64,000 nt of DNA, from the NCBI RefSeq assembly GCF_000970285.1, contig NZ_CP009516.1:1033036-1097035 (forward strand), given 5' to 3'. The notes under the pieces were generated by a model. It was not told the origin of the DNA. It ran no database searches and saw nothing but the letters and a program-made list of their open reading frames with translations. Position 1 is the first letter of the stretch, and each line of letters opens with the position of its first letter. Both the position numbers and the translations under genes were made by a program. The stretch comes from Methanosarcina horonobensis HB-1 = JCM 15518 (GTDB lineage Archaea; Halobacteriota; Methanosarcinia; Methanosarcinales; Methanosarcinaceae). Shown here piece after piece: positions 46,854 through 55,647 of the stretch.

Positions 46854-47964
46854 ATGTTAAAAGCCTATAAATACCGAATCTACCCAGACAATGATCAGAA
46901 AGAACTAATCAAAGTTCATTTTGGCGCATGTAGATTTGTCTATAATTGGGCTTTAGAACAGAAGATAAAAACATATCAACAATCAAATAAATCAATATCA
47001 AGATTCGACTTACAAAAGATTTTAGTTCACGAAATAAAGCCTTCTAACGAATGGTTGAAAAAAGCTAATTCACAGGCTCTACTCGCCTCTTTGGTAAATG
47101 TAGAATCAGCATTTACAAAATTCTTTAGAGAAAAAACTGGATTCCCAAAGTTCAAATCTAAGAAAAATCCAGTGCAGTCCTATCAAATGCCACAACATTA
47201 CACGGTAAATTTTGATAGAAATATTATCAAACTTCCCAAAATTGGAGAAGTAAATGCAGTTCTTCACAGAAGATTTGAAGGTGAAATGAAAACTGCAACT
47301 ATCTCTAAATCAAGTACAGGAAAATATTTCATAAGTATTCTTGTTGACGATGGAAAAGAAACACCTGAAAAACAAGAAATATCAGAATCAAATACAATAG
47401 GCATAGATGTAGGTATAAAAGATTTTGCAATTCTTTCTAATGGAGAAAAAGTTGAGAATCCTAATACCTCAAAATTCTCTTAAAGATGAAATGTTTGCAA
47501 AGAGAGTTTCAAAGAAAGTTAAAGGTTCTAATAACCGAAACAAAGCTAGGCAACGTCTTTCTAAAATCCATGAGAAAATAAGCAATCAGAGAAACAATTT
47601 CCAGCACCAAATCTCTTCTAAACTTATCAGTGAGAACCAAGCTATTGCACTGGAAACTCTGAACGTAAAAGGTATGGTAAAAAATCATTGTCTGGCTCAA
47701 TCTATTTCCGATGCTTCGTGGAGTAGTTTTGTAACAAAATTAGAGTATAAAGCTGAATGGTTAGGAAAGACTATTCTAAGGATCGGAAAATTTGAGCCCT
47801 CTCCCCAGATATGTAATGTTTGCGGTTATCATAATTCAGAATTGACATTAAAGGATAGAGAATGGGTATGTCCCGATTGCAAAACAAAGCATGATAGAGA
47901 CATAAATGCTGCAATCAATATCAAAAAATTCTCTCTGCAAGATCAAAATCTTATAGTTATCTGA
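46854..47964 (+). pseudogene. tnpB: TnpB RNA-guided nuclease gene, frameshifted
   Basis: The first frame (46854-47483) has MLKAYKYRIYPDNDQKELIK and the RuvC-I motif TIGIDVGIKDFAILSNG. The second (47425-47964) has KRVSKKVKGSNNRNKARQRL, RuvC-II with IALETLNVKGM, the zinc ribbon CNVCGY..CPDC and RuvC-III HDRDINAAINI. All three acidic catalytic residues survive, but the frame changes at ~47460-47480. Restoring two A bases in A-runs there gives one ~370-residue TnpB. Inactive unless frameshifting occurs. Confidence 0.82.
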
Positions 47965-48007
47965 CACCGTAGGAACTACGGGGATGGGCTTGTGGACTTG
48001 TGAACAG

Positions 48008-48068
48008 TAGTTCAAGGGATGAAGCAAGAAGCCCCTTCCTCGCCATCAGGCAGGGAGGGGTAGTTCAC
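48008..48068 (+). ncRNA. Candidate 3' part of the TnpB guide (omega/reRNA) RNA
   Basis: Inferred from position: in TnpB elements the right end downstream of tnpB is transcribed as guide RNA. The strong hairpin at 48032-48060 and the GTTCAC end fit. The guide would be the flank after 48068, now amidase-relic DNA. Extent not determined. Confidence 0.35.
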
Positions 48069-48225
48069 TAATCGGATGTTTTTAAATGCTACCGAGTAGC
48101 TTGCCGAAACTTATTTGCTATTATCCAGAACTTTGCCCTCGCCCTATCTCGGCCCGACAATTTGTAAACCTAATGGCAATCTATTTTTCACTAAACTCGC
48201 AGGGTATGCTTATTGCAAGCAAGCT
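48069..48225 (-). pseudogene. Amidase-signature enzyme, C-terminal relic
   Basis: The minus strand reads IPCEFSEK, a frame change, RLPLGLQIVGPR, a TAG in place of Tyr/Phe, then GEGKVLD. LPxGLQIVGPR(F/Y)GE is the C-terminal signature of amidase (AS) family proteins. Only ~45 residues remain. Confidence 0.6.
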
Positions 48226-48284
48226 ATAATTATTACAAAAAATGTGTTGTCTGGAGAAGCCTCAAGGTGGCCTTTTTCTTTTTG

Positions 48285-48337
48285 GTACGTATAAGGGCCA
48301 TGCTCTCGGCAGTACTACTGGATTGTTTTTGTCTCAT
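48285..48337 (-). pseudogene. N-terminal scrap of a leucine-carboxyl-methyltransferase-like gene
   Basis: Reads MRQKQSSTTAESMALIR, nearly identical to the start of the gene at 52416, and is preceded by GAGGGAG like it. The rest is absent; similarity stops after about 18 codons. Confidence 0.6.
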
Positions 48338-48438
48338 ACGAAAGCTCCCTCTTTGCCGAAGTTCATTCTTCACGTATATGGACTTGGCAACTAGCTGATC
48401 AATCCTGTAAAATTTCGCTTTGAAATCATCCAGCTGGG

Positions 48439-49043
48439 CTAAAATCGGTAAAGAAGCACACGATTCATTCTCCGTAGAGTGGGAATAGTATCCATAACGC
48501 GAACAATCGCATGCATCGCTAACGGCAGCCTGGAGTATGCGACCAGTTCAGACGTCCTGAACTCCTTGATAAGGTTGAGCTTTGGCTCAAGTTTCTTAAT
48601 ATCCTGGGGATCACCGAGCCCCCATTTGTAGGACGCGCCGGTTCCACCGATGTTTGTGATATTTTTTGCAGCAAATGGGTTGAGAGCATCAAACACCATC
48701 TGTCCGGTAGGGAAATGACCGGTCAGTCCACACTGGCAGGCGGGTCGATGCGGAAGATACGACTGTCCATGCCGCAGCCCAGATGCAGCACCGTTGCATC
48801 AGGGTGATCCGCGACATACTGAGTCGTCAACAGATCGAAATTCTTCGCCCGAATTGCGGTAATCATCGCCCCGATCTTGCCCACTTTGAATTTGCTGAAA
48901 TCGTAATCAATGCAGCGAACTGCGTCCTCTGCCCATTGGTCCGGCAAGATGGGGTCCTCCCATTGGCTCTGCATAGCCCGGGCATACAGAGTCATGAGCA
49001 TTGTTTCTTTTTCTTGCGTGAAGTGAACTTTTCCAATGGTCAT
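48439..49043 (-). pseudogene. LCM-family SAM methyltransferase with internal deletion
   Basis: The 5' part (49043-48723) has MTIGKVHFTQEKETMLMTLY, then VRCIDYDFSKFKVGKI and the SAM motif VLHLGCGMDSRIFRIDPPAS. A stop follows at once. The other part (to 48439), in another frame, has GHFPTGQMVFDALNPFAAKN, KWGLGDPQDI and MDTIPTLRRMNRVLLYRF. About 60 central residues that hold the VxEGxxMYL block are deleted. Family: PPM1/leucine carboxyl methyltransferase-like, probably small-molecule O-methyltransferases. Confidence 0.75.
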
Positions 49044-49054
49044 TTTTATTCACC

Positions 49055-49210
49055 CTTGCCGACGTAATGTCAACACCTTTAGTAGTCGTGCGCCCCGCTT
49101 TCGGGCCGGTGAAATAGAGCCGTTTTAACTCATCGGCATCTGTATTGACGTCGCGGAAGCCTCACTGGGTCAGGAACGGCTCAATCTGACTTTCGCCAAT
49201 CCCGAAAATA
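49055..49210 (-). pseudogene. C-terminal scrap of an LCM-like methyltransferase
   Basis: Reads QIEPFLTQ, a TGA in place of Arg, GFRDV, DELKRLYFTGPKAGR and GVDITSARVNK. It matches the C-terminus of the gene at 51557-52416. Together with the scrap at 48285 it may be the two ends of one destroyed duplicate. Confidence 0.65.
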
Positions 49211-49314
49211 TGCTACTCGCCAGTCACTCGCATTAGCCATCATATCTTTTCACGAAAGTCTAGCACCTAAGTGGTCACCCTCGGATTGCCTTCTCGGGCC
49301 TTAGCAGTTACCGC

Positions 49315-50322
49315 TTACTTTACAATGGCAGTTGCAAAGCCGCCCCATGCGCGCTTCCTTTTCGTCTCTTGCCCCAGTGTGCGCTGCTCGCCAAGTGAGA
49401 GACTACAAGACCGAAGTAACTCGGCGAGGCGCTCTCTCGAAGGGGGCGTGCTATCGACCCCGAACTTCAATGGTTCGCCTGCAGCTTTGGTCGTTGCTCT
49501 CGCGTAGCGCCAATAGAGTGTTTGCGACTCGAGAGGCTCTGTCGTGAAGTAGTCAAAAGCGACAACGCTGCCCTTAGCGGTACCGGCAATCTTGCGAAGG
49601 GTGGCCTCGACGGCTTCCCGGTCCAGGTACATTATCACACCCTCCCAAAGGAAAAGGGTCGGTTTGCCAGTGTCGAAACCGGCATCCACGAGCCGGATGA
49701 GCCAGTCCTCCTTCTCAAAGTCGGCAGCTACAAACGTGACCCCAGCCGAATCAATGCCTGCTTTCCCCAGCATTGCGCATTTGATCGCCTGTGTTTTCGG
49801 GGCATCGACCTCGAATGATCGGACCGATGTATCCTTAGGCAGTCTGAACGCACGTGTATCGAAGCCTGCGCCAAGTATGACAAGCTGTGCGATGTCAGCG
49901 AGATAACGATCGACAACAATATCGAAGAATGTTTGTCGGGCAGAGGCCTCGTACTGCATGGGAATATCGCCCTCGAAGGGATATCTGAAGGCCTTCGGCA
50001 CATAGCCGCTCACACGATGAGCGAGCAGCAGTGGACCCGCCACGAGACGTAGGCCCAGAGGAGGGACACCTGGTAGCACCATCATCAACCGGTTAGCCGG
50101 TTCATCTCGCCTAGTGCCCAGATTGTGCTGGAGCCAGCGCGCAAAAAGCGGCCCTTGCGCTGTCCTCGAAACTCCCGATGTGTTCCCCATGAGAATGCCC
50201 TTGCTGATCCAGATTACGTAACCGGTCAGAGTGACAGGGAACAAAAGGGCGCTGAAAATGTAGAAGACGGTCGCCTCGACAGGACCTCCCGCTGAAGCCA
50301 GCTTTTGATCATTTTCGTTCAT
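49315..50322 (-). CDS. LCM-family SAM-dependent methyltransferase with hydrophobic N-terminus
   Basis: 335 residues. Residues ~15-45 are hydrophobic (TVFYIFSALLFPVTLTGYVI), probably a membrane anchor. The SAM-binding motif is QLVILGAGFDTRAFRLPKD, then RSFEVDAPKTQAIKCAML and TLFLWEGVIMYLDREAVEAT, the three hallmarks of the PPM1/leucine-carboxyl-methyltransferase-like family. G+C content is clearly higher than in neighbouring archaeal genes, pointing to transfer from a bacterium. It follows the carboxymuconolactone-decarboxylase gene (28 bases apart), likely one operon. Confidence 0.82.
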   Translation of the reverse strand: MNENDQKLASAGGPVEATVFYIFSALLFPVTLTGYVIWISKGILMGNTSGVSRTAQGPLFARWLQHNLGTRRDEPANRLMMVLPGVPPLGLRLVAGPLLLAHRVSGYVPKAFRYPFEGDIPMQYEASARQTFFDIVVDRYLADIAQLVILGAGFDTRAFRLPKDTSVRSFEVDAPKTQAIKCAMLGKAGIDSAGVTFVAADFEKEDWLIRLVDAGFDTGKPTLFLWEGVIMYLDREAVEATLRKIAGTAKGSVVAFDYFTTEPLESQTLYWRYARATTKAAGEPLKFGVDSTPPSRERLAELLRSCSLSLGEQRTLGQETKRKRAWGGFATAIVK

Positions 50323-50349
50323 AGCCGACCTCTAATGTTTCAGCAGGAC

Positions 50350-51270
50350 TCAAACGCGAGTTCCATCGAAGGGAAAGGTCCCGGTGCCTTGGATCGTGAC
50401 ATAGCCCGAGATCGAGTCGCCTTCCACAATCCCTTCGAACTCGATATCCATCCGCAGCGGCGTGGTCATTGGTGCCTTGAAAGAGAATCGGTTACCTTCG
50501 ACCTTACCATCGACGATCTGCACGCTCGTCCCCTGCGACGGGCTTGTCGCCGAGCCGGAAATCTCCCCGTTACTCGTGTCTATCACGAGCGTGAGATCAA
50601 GGTCGGCGGCCGGATGGTGAAAGACAACCTGCCATGTTCCGTCTACTGCTGTACGCCTCCCCTTGGTGGTAGTTGCCCCACCCGTAACATCTGTCTCGGA
50701 CCGCCTGGGCGCTGGCGTTCGCTGAGGGACCGGCAGCTGCCCGAGGCGCGGCTTGCCTGGCTCAGGCTGCACGCCGGCCGAGTTCAAGAAGCCAGCCATC
50801 ATCCTGTAGAACCCGACTACGAAGAGGATTTCAATGATCTCCATGTCGTCACGGGTAGCTTTCAACGCCGCCCAGGTGTCATCCGACACGCAGTCGTCCG
50901 AGCACAGCTCGTCGACTGCACGGAAAAGCGCAGCGTCGGCGTCCGACCACGATGCCGACTCATTGGACAGCGCCTCGATCTCGGCCTCAGTGGCACCGGT
51001 ACCGAGCGCGCCCAGGGTGTGGTTCGCCCATTCGTACTCGCACTCGGTGCGAAGTGCAACCCGCAGGATCGCCAACTCGCGATCCCTGGGGGACAGTCGA
51101 CCTCTGACAAGCAACATCTCACCAAGCGGGCCCCACGACGTGAACAGATCCTCGTGGCGAACAAGCGTCCGAATGACGTTTGACGCGCCGATCCCAGCGA
51201 GGGCGCGCTGACTCTCGGTCATCGACTCCATGTCGACGGGTGGAATGCGTGGTTCAGTGGGGCGCTTCAT
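50350..51270 (-). CDS. Carboxymuconolactone-decarboxylase-family (AhpD-like) protein with extra C-terminal domain
   Basis: 306 residues. The CMD domain covers residues ~30-160: LLVRGRLSPRDRELAILRVA and RTECEYEWANHTLGALG carry the Glu/His of the family; the redox CxxC of AhpD is absent. After a Pro-rich linker comes a beta-type domain (~210-306): VDGTWQVVFHHPAADLDLTL, TIQGTGTFPFDG. The G+C content is very high and residue use (Ala, Arg, Thr rich) resembles actinobacteria, so transfer is likely. Its biochemical role is unknown. Confidence 0.8.
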   Translation of the reverse strand: MKRPTEPRIPPVDMESMTESQRALAGIGASNVIRTLVRHEDLFTSWGPLGEMLLVRGRLSPRDRELAILRVALRTECEYEWANHTLGALGTGATEAEIEALSNESASWSDADAALFRAVDELCSDDCVSDDTWAALKATRDDMEIIEILFVVGFYRMMAGFLNSAGVQPEPGKPRLGQLPVPQRTPAPRRSETDVTGGATTTKGRRTAVDGTWQVVFHHPAADLDLTLVIDTSNGEISGSATSPSQGTSVQIVDGKVEGNRFSFKAPMTTPLRMDIEFEGIVEGDSISGYVTIQGTGTFPFDGTRV

Positions 51271-51379
51271 ACTATTCCCTCCTGGCGGACTAGACCCTTA
51301 TTAAAAATCGGCTCACTTGCAACAAGCGCACCGAATGCTTTGATGTTCAAACTTGCTATCATGAATCAACCTCCTTCAG

Positions 51380-51532
51380 TTACATCTTTAATACGCTGGA
51401 GATACTTACATAACCTAGGATATCCCGGATCGTCATCTGCTCATTGCCTCTGGAATACACCAGCCGTTGCACAGCGTCTAGGATGCCACTCCGCTTCTCG
51501 GCATATTCCTGTTCTTTGACTGTTCGTGCCAC
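51380..51532 (-). pseudogene. TetR-family regulator, N-terminal half of the HTH only
   Basis: The GTG start at 51532 reads VARTVKEQEYAEKRSGILDA, VQRLVYSRGNEQMTIRDILG, then diverges and stops after 50 residues. It matches the first HTH helices of the TetR at 52477, but the recognition helix and the whole ligand domain are gone. Palindromes CCTTT-tatt-AAAGG and GGAGA-ttag-TCTCC lie just upstream (51540-51565). Confidence 0.65.
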
Positions 51533-51556
51533 TATGATACCTTTTATTAAAGGAGA

Positions 51557-52416
51557 TTAGTCTCCGGTCTTGTTCACCCTTGCCGATACAATGTCAACAC
51601 CTTTGCTAATCGCTCGACCGGCGTTTGGGCCGATAAAATAGAGGCGTTTTAGTTCTTCGGCGTCCACATTGTGAACATCGCAGAAGCCGCGCTGGGTCAG
51701 GAACGGCTCAATCTGGCCTTGATCGATCCCGAAAATCAGCCTCTCTCCGATCTTCCGTGTTACCCACCGCGTCCGCGCCGTCTTCATGTTGTGTAGGGTT
51801 TCGTTGGTGAAATAGTCAAAGATCACAGAGCTGCCCGATCCGGAATGGTTGGCGATGAAAGCGAGAGTGCTGTCAATTCCTTCCGGAGTAAGGTACATGG
51901 TCACGCCCTGCCAGATAAACAGCGTTTTCCCATGCTCGTCATAGCCGCTTGCAGGCAGGCGCTCGTCAAGCTTCTGGGTATTGAAATCTATCGGAACGAA
52001 TGTGACGTGGTCAGGCAGAGGGTCGATGACCTTCTTCAACCGCTTCAGCTTGAGAGCCTGCGTGGCAGGGTGATCGACTTCGAACACCCTCGTCTTCTCA
52101 ATTCCCTCAATCCGGTACGCACGGGTATCGAACCCGGCTCCCAGGATGACAACCTGATCGAGGCCTTTGCTTAGGCACGCCTTGAGGAAATCCTCGACGT
52201 ATCTTTCTCGTGCGACGATGAACTCGATTGCTCCAGGGAAGAATCGTCCGTACAGGCCGAATCAATTATCAGTTTGCTGAGGAAAAACTTATATCCGGGT
52301 ACCATTGAACGGGCAATCGGATCATAGCAAATTCGTTTGCCTTCCGGCCTTGACGCCTCGATAGCACGCACCAGGGCCATGCCCTCGGCTGTGGTACTGG
52401 ATTGTTTTTGTCTCAT
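51557..52416 (-). pseudogene. LCM-family SAM methyltransferase, one frameshift
   Basis: Starts MRQKQSSTTAEGMALVRAIE, then KRICYDPIARSMVPGYKFFL. At ~52263 a base loss breaks the frame. The next frame gives LYGRFFPGAIEFIVARERYV, QVVILGAGFDTRAYRIEGIE (SAM motif), VFEVDHPATQALKL, TLFIWQGVTMYLTPEGID and a C-terminus ending RVNKTGD. Apart from that base the ~286-residue enzyme is complete. It lies 60 bases downstream of the TetR gene, in the same direction. Confidence 0.8.
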
Positions 52417-52476
52417 ACGTAAGCTCCTTCGTTCATTATTTTCTGTAATTTCATGACCAGGCAGGTCAGAGCTCTC

Positions 52477-53193
52477 TCACGCACAGTCGTTACCCCGCAG
52501 CGCCGCCACCCACACCTTCACCGCTTCGACGTCAGCGCGGTATAGGGAATTTGGGGGCGCACCCAGCACGCGCTCAATCGCATCCATATAGGCTGCATGG
52601 ACTGAGACGATGTCCTCAACGCAGCGCCGCTCGTCGCACTCCTGCTCCAACGATAGCAGTAACTTGGCATGGGTATTTCCCATGCCCTGTACAAGAGACA
52701 GGATAACTTCACCCGCCTGATCAGGATAGGCGGTTGTGAAGACATCTTCCTGGATGCCCTGAAGAACTATCGTGGTCAGCAGAGGCGCACGCTGTTTGAA
52801 AACCGCATCGTCCACTTTCTGGCGGACGATGGCGTTGTCGTCGGTATACCAGACGCGTAGCAATTTAACAACATCAGCTTTCTGAGCGATTCTCAAACGG
52901 TCGAGTGTGGCAAAGAAGCCCTGGAGTTTTTCGATGGCAGACAGGTGCGGATCATGAACGATGGGGAGGAGCGGCTTTTCCGTCTCTTCCTGTATCCGTT
53001 CGGTAAGCGCCTCCAGCAGCGCACCTCGCGAGTCGAAGTAGTGATGGAAAGCCCCACTGGAAATCTGGAGCTCGTCCAGAACATCCTTTATCGACATCTT
53101 CTCGTACCCCTTGGTTAACACCAGTCGTTGGGCTGTATCCAGGATCTCTCTGCGTTTCAAAGCCAATTTTTCTGGTTCGATGGTTCGGGCCAT
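52477..53193 (-). CDS. TetR-family transcriptional regulator
   Basis: 238 residues. The N-terminal HTH is clear: KRREILDTAQRLVLTKGYEK, then MSIKDVLDELQISSGAFHHY and FDSRGALLEALTERI. The remainder is the helical ligand-binding domain. The ATG follows GGGG. A perfect inverted repeat (53204-53230) lies 11 bases upstream, which strongly suggests it represses itself and perhaps the methyltransferase after it. TetR proteins are uncommon in Methanosarcina and the sequence looks bacterial in origin. A truncated relative is at 51380. Confidence 0.87.
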   Translation of the reverse strand: MARTIEPEKLALKRREILDTAQRLVLTKGYEKMSIKDVLDELQISSGAFHHYFDSRGALLEALTERIQEETEKPLLPIVHDPHLSAIEKLQGFFATLDRLRIAQKADVVKLLRVWYTDDNAIVRQKVDDAVFKQRAPLLTTIVLQGIQEDVFTTAYPDQAGEVILSLVQGMGNTHAKLLLSLEQECDERRCVEDIVSVHAAYMDAIERVLGAPPNSLYRADVEAVKVWVAALRGNDCA

Positions 53194-53203
53194 TGTTTCC
53201 CCT

Positions 53204-53230
53204 TAAATAAACAGACGATCGGTTTATTTA
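53204..53230. promoter_or_regulatory. Probable TetR operator
   Basis: TAAATAAAC, nine-base spacer AGACGATCG, GTTTATTTA: perfect 9-bp arms. It lies just before the TetR start at 53193, so bound protein would cover the promoter or leader. AAAC...GTTT is common in TetR operators. Confidence 0.7.
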
Positions 53231-53628
53231 TTATCTCGCTTTACTGCATAAATAGGTAGTGTTTTGTGGTGTTTTTCTCTTTTTCCTGCATTTCTTGCGC
53301 AGGCATTCGCCTCCGTTGACTGCCTGCAAGCCCGTGCCTTTGTTGTATAATACCAGTTTCGCCTTCAGGAAGCTCAAGAGAATAATCCAGTTGGTTGATG
53401 CAATGATTATTCTGGAGAAGTTATACTCAGGCAGACTTCCCGGTCGGGCCAAATTTCAGGTAATTCCCTCAATCGTCCATAGTAACTGTTTTACATTCCA
53501 TACCGTCTGCAAGTCTATTAGCGATTTGGAGTATCCAGCTGAGCCGGATTTCCAGGAGTATTTGCTGATAGAAAGCACTTTGTCTTTTCTTGATACTCCA
53601 CTGTGAGAATAGCCCCCTAAGTTGCTGA
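53231..53628. other. Region with unrecognised open pieces
   Basis: Minus-strand open stretches (53231-53452, 53456-53668) are interrupted by stops and resemble no family I know. Probably a decayed gene. Nothing else seen. Confidence 0.35.
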
Positions 53629-54426
53629 TCAGGCATACCTGTATCGAGCTAACGTCTTTGGGCCCCATAAGAACGTCACAATCACAGCCGCGATTGCGGT
53701 GATCACTCCGGTAATAACGGGGTCGTAATGTGAACCATAATTTGGGAACAGGAACTCGCTGACATTCATCATATCGTGAAAAAGGACCGCCGCAAGCACA
53801 CTTCCCCTGGTATTGTTATAAAGCCAGACAATAATAATTCGAAGTGCTACTGTAGAGAGAAATTGTCCTGCGGTCCATGTTAAAGTATGGTGGGCTTGAA
53901 AATACCAACCTACGACATGCCATAATCCCCACACCGACCCCATGATAATTCCAGCTCTTAATGCGCTCCAGCGATACTGCACGGGATCGACGGCATATCC
54001 CATCCAGCCCGCCTCTTCACATACAGCAGGTATTAAGAACAGGATAAAAAATAACGGTATTGCCGGAAATGGAATCTGCGGTTCTGGGAGTGGTCGCCCG
54101 ATCAAGCGCATCACCCCATAAGATAGCAACATAATGACCGGCATCAGCAAAAGGATAGGCAGATACCAGATTTTTGGTTTGATTCTCCTGTAGTCGAGGG
54201 TCTTTTTCAATAGCTGTTTTATTCCATCAAGTTTATTTTCTCTATACACAAGGATCAAAGCTGCTATGAGCGGACAAACGAACATGAGCGCACTTACAGG
54301 GAGATTTATCGGAAGCGGAAGTCCCTGTTTGGCCATGGAGCCAACCAACCAGAATGGAATAGAAAGAGCGAAAACTAGCAAGAAGAATCCTGGAGGTGAC
54401 CTTTTAGACGATTCACCGATATTCAC
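53629..54426 (-). CDS. CPBP-family intramembrane metalloprotease, intact copy
   Basis: 265 residues, about eight membrane spans. Motifs: ILFLIPAVCEEAGWMGYAVD (Glu137, Glu138), MGSVWGLWHVVGW (His), VLAAVLFHDMMNVSEF (His/Asp). These are the metal-binding and catalytic residues of the CAAX protease/bacteriocin-processing family related to Rce1. It ends FLWGPKTLARYRYA, very similar to the relic at 59872. Function in archaea is unknown; such proteins can process peptides or give self-immunity. No bacteriocin-like gene is seen beside it. Confidence 0.85.
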   Translation of the reverse strand: MNIGESSKRSPPGFFLLVFALSIPFWLVGSMAKQGLPLPINLPVSALMFVCPLIAALILVYRENKLDGIKQLLKKTLDYRRIKPKIWYLPILLLMPVIMLLSYGVMRLIGRPLPEPQIPFPAIPLFFILFLIPAVCEEAGWMGYAVDPVQYRWSALRAGIIMGSVWGLWHVVGWYFQAHHTLTWTAGQFLSTVALRIIIVWLYNNTRGSVLAAVLFHDMMNVSEFLFPNYGSHYDPVITGVITAIAAVIVTFLWGPKTLARYRYA

Positions 54427-54871
54427 GCTCGTAGTCTCCTGGATGGCTTAATTTACTTTGATTGAGTGAGAAGCTCATTTTGTGCGGTACTGATAAATGA
54501 GCATTTATATGCCGATTTTGCCTCCCATCGTAAGAGATAGAAAGGGATCAGGTAGAAAACCCTCCTTTAGGGAGAGATTTTCTGATGATTTCTATAATGA
54601 TACTTGCAGCCTGTCAATACCCCGTTTTAACCACCGGAACAGCTCCAATATCGAGATACTGGTCTTTCTCAGTGCTGTACTCTGGTAAGGTTAACATTAT
54701 TAGTCTCCCTGTGAGGGTTTTTAAGCTCCGGCAAACCTGACCCGGAGACTCATCCGTATATGTGCTGGTGTTCACGACCTGTAATCTTCTAAATAGCTTA
54801 TTTCATTTTTCTCCGACACTGCTCAGCGAATCAGATTGGGATGTTTGCACTCTTAATTGGCCGATTCATTT
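54427..54871. other. Intergenic region
   Basis: No gene supported. A minus-strand piece SILELFRWLKRGIDRLQVSL (about 54607-54670) may come from a transposase or other relic, unproven. Confidence 0.35.
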
Positions 54872-55429
54872 TCAGACGCGTCTGAACATCTTCTGAAAAT
54901 CAATCACCAGCCCTTCATCATCTACTACGATATCGGATACAAAATCTGGCAGTTCAACATCCTGGTAGCGGTAGGTCCGCTCATCTACCCGGCTGTAAAT
55001 TTGTTGTAGCCTCCGTAGTGAAAACTTGTTTTCATCAAAGTAAATAATATCTACTCTTTGCGGCCGCTTACTCTCAAACTGCAGCCTTTTGATTGGCAGA
55101 GTATTTGTAAACGGTGAGATCGAAATATCCACCATTTTTACGCCATCAAACTCGACTAGATGCTTACCCATGGCGTCATACCACTGGTCCCCCTTATGCA
55201 CGAGTTTAATAATACGCTCATCCAGTAATGATTTAATCGATACCTTTTTAATATCCCAGTTCGCCGTCAGTGCCACTTCATACTCTATCGCAAACGGAAT
55301 ACAGTTGTCTGTTTTGCCAACCGCCAGGCCATGGCCATTAATACCGGCGTTGACTTTATGAATATGAACAACTGTACTCGGCCAGGACAATGCCTGCCAA
55401 ACTATTGTTCTGGTTTTATCCGTTACCAC
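54872..55429 (-). CDS. Putative glycolipid-binding-family protein
   Basis: 185 residues. TIVWQALSWPSTVVHIHKVN, NGHGLAVGKTDNCIPFAIEY and EVALTANWDIKKVSI match the start of the putative glycolipid-binding domain (DUF1089) known mainly from bacteria. GDQWYDAMGKHLVEFDGVKM and VDISISPFTNTLPIKRL are later conserved strands. It is soluble with no signal peptide. Family function is not well established. Part of the island of bacterial-type genes between 45 and 60 kb. Confidence 0.72.
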   Translation of the reverse strand: MVTDKTRTIVWQALSWPSTVVHIHKVNAGINGHGLAVGKTDNCIPFAIEYEVALTANWDIKKVSIKSLLDERIIKLVHKGDQWYDAMGKHLVEFDGVKMVDISISPFTNTLPIKRLQFESKRPQRVDIIYFDENKFSLRRLQQIYSRVDERTYRYQDVELPDFVSDIVVDDEGLVIDFQKMFRRV

Positions 55430-55647
55430 TACTTTATGATTTGAGGATTAGGTAATGAGTTTTTTCTGCCATGTTTTTTCTTTTTAGTTTGCAATTAGTA
55501 TACTATAACCAGCACAGGTGCCTGGATTGACTGAATATCCTCAGGCGGTCAGCCCTCAAATTCCACCAATGTATAAATTCGTGTGCAAAGGTACTTTAGT
55601 GCATGGGACAGTTGGATGTATAGCGATATTTCTAAGGGGTGATGCAT

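Larger units (their letters stand above)
46710..48068 (+). mobile_element. IS605-family TnpB-only element
   Basis: One tnpB gene flanked by short hairpin-bearing ends and no tnpA. Left end hairpin: CCCC..CCT/AGG..GGGG (46747-46778). Right end hairpin: CCCCTTCCT/AGGGAGGGG (48032-48060), followed by TAGTTCAC, the usual right terminus. The right-end region probably encodes the guide (omega) RNA. It sits at the broken 5' side of a CPBP gene and next to an amidase relic. Left boundary approximate. Confidence 0.78.

Noticed and set aside
50305-51183. 292-residue plus-strand frame opposite the carboxymuconolactone-decarboxylase gene
   Set aside because: High G+C makes antisense frames long; the minus-strand product has clear family motifs.
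54497-54688. 63-residue plus-strand frame
   Set aside because: No family, weak translation signal; reverse strand shows only a vague transposase-like piece.
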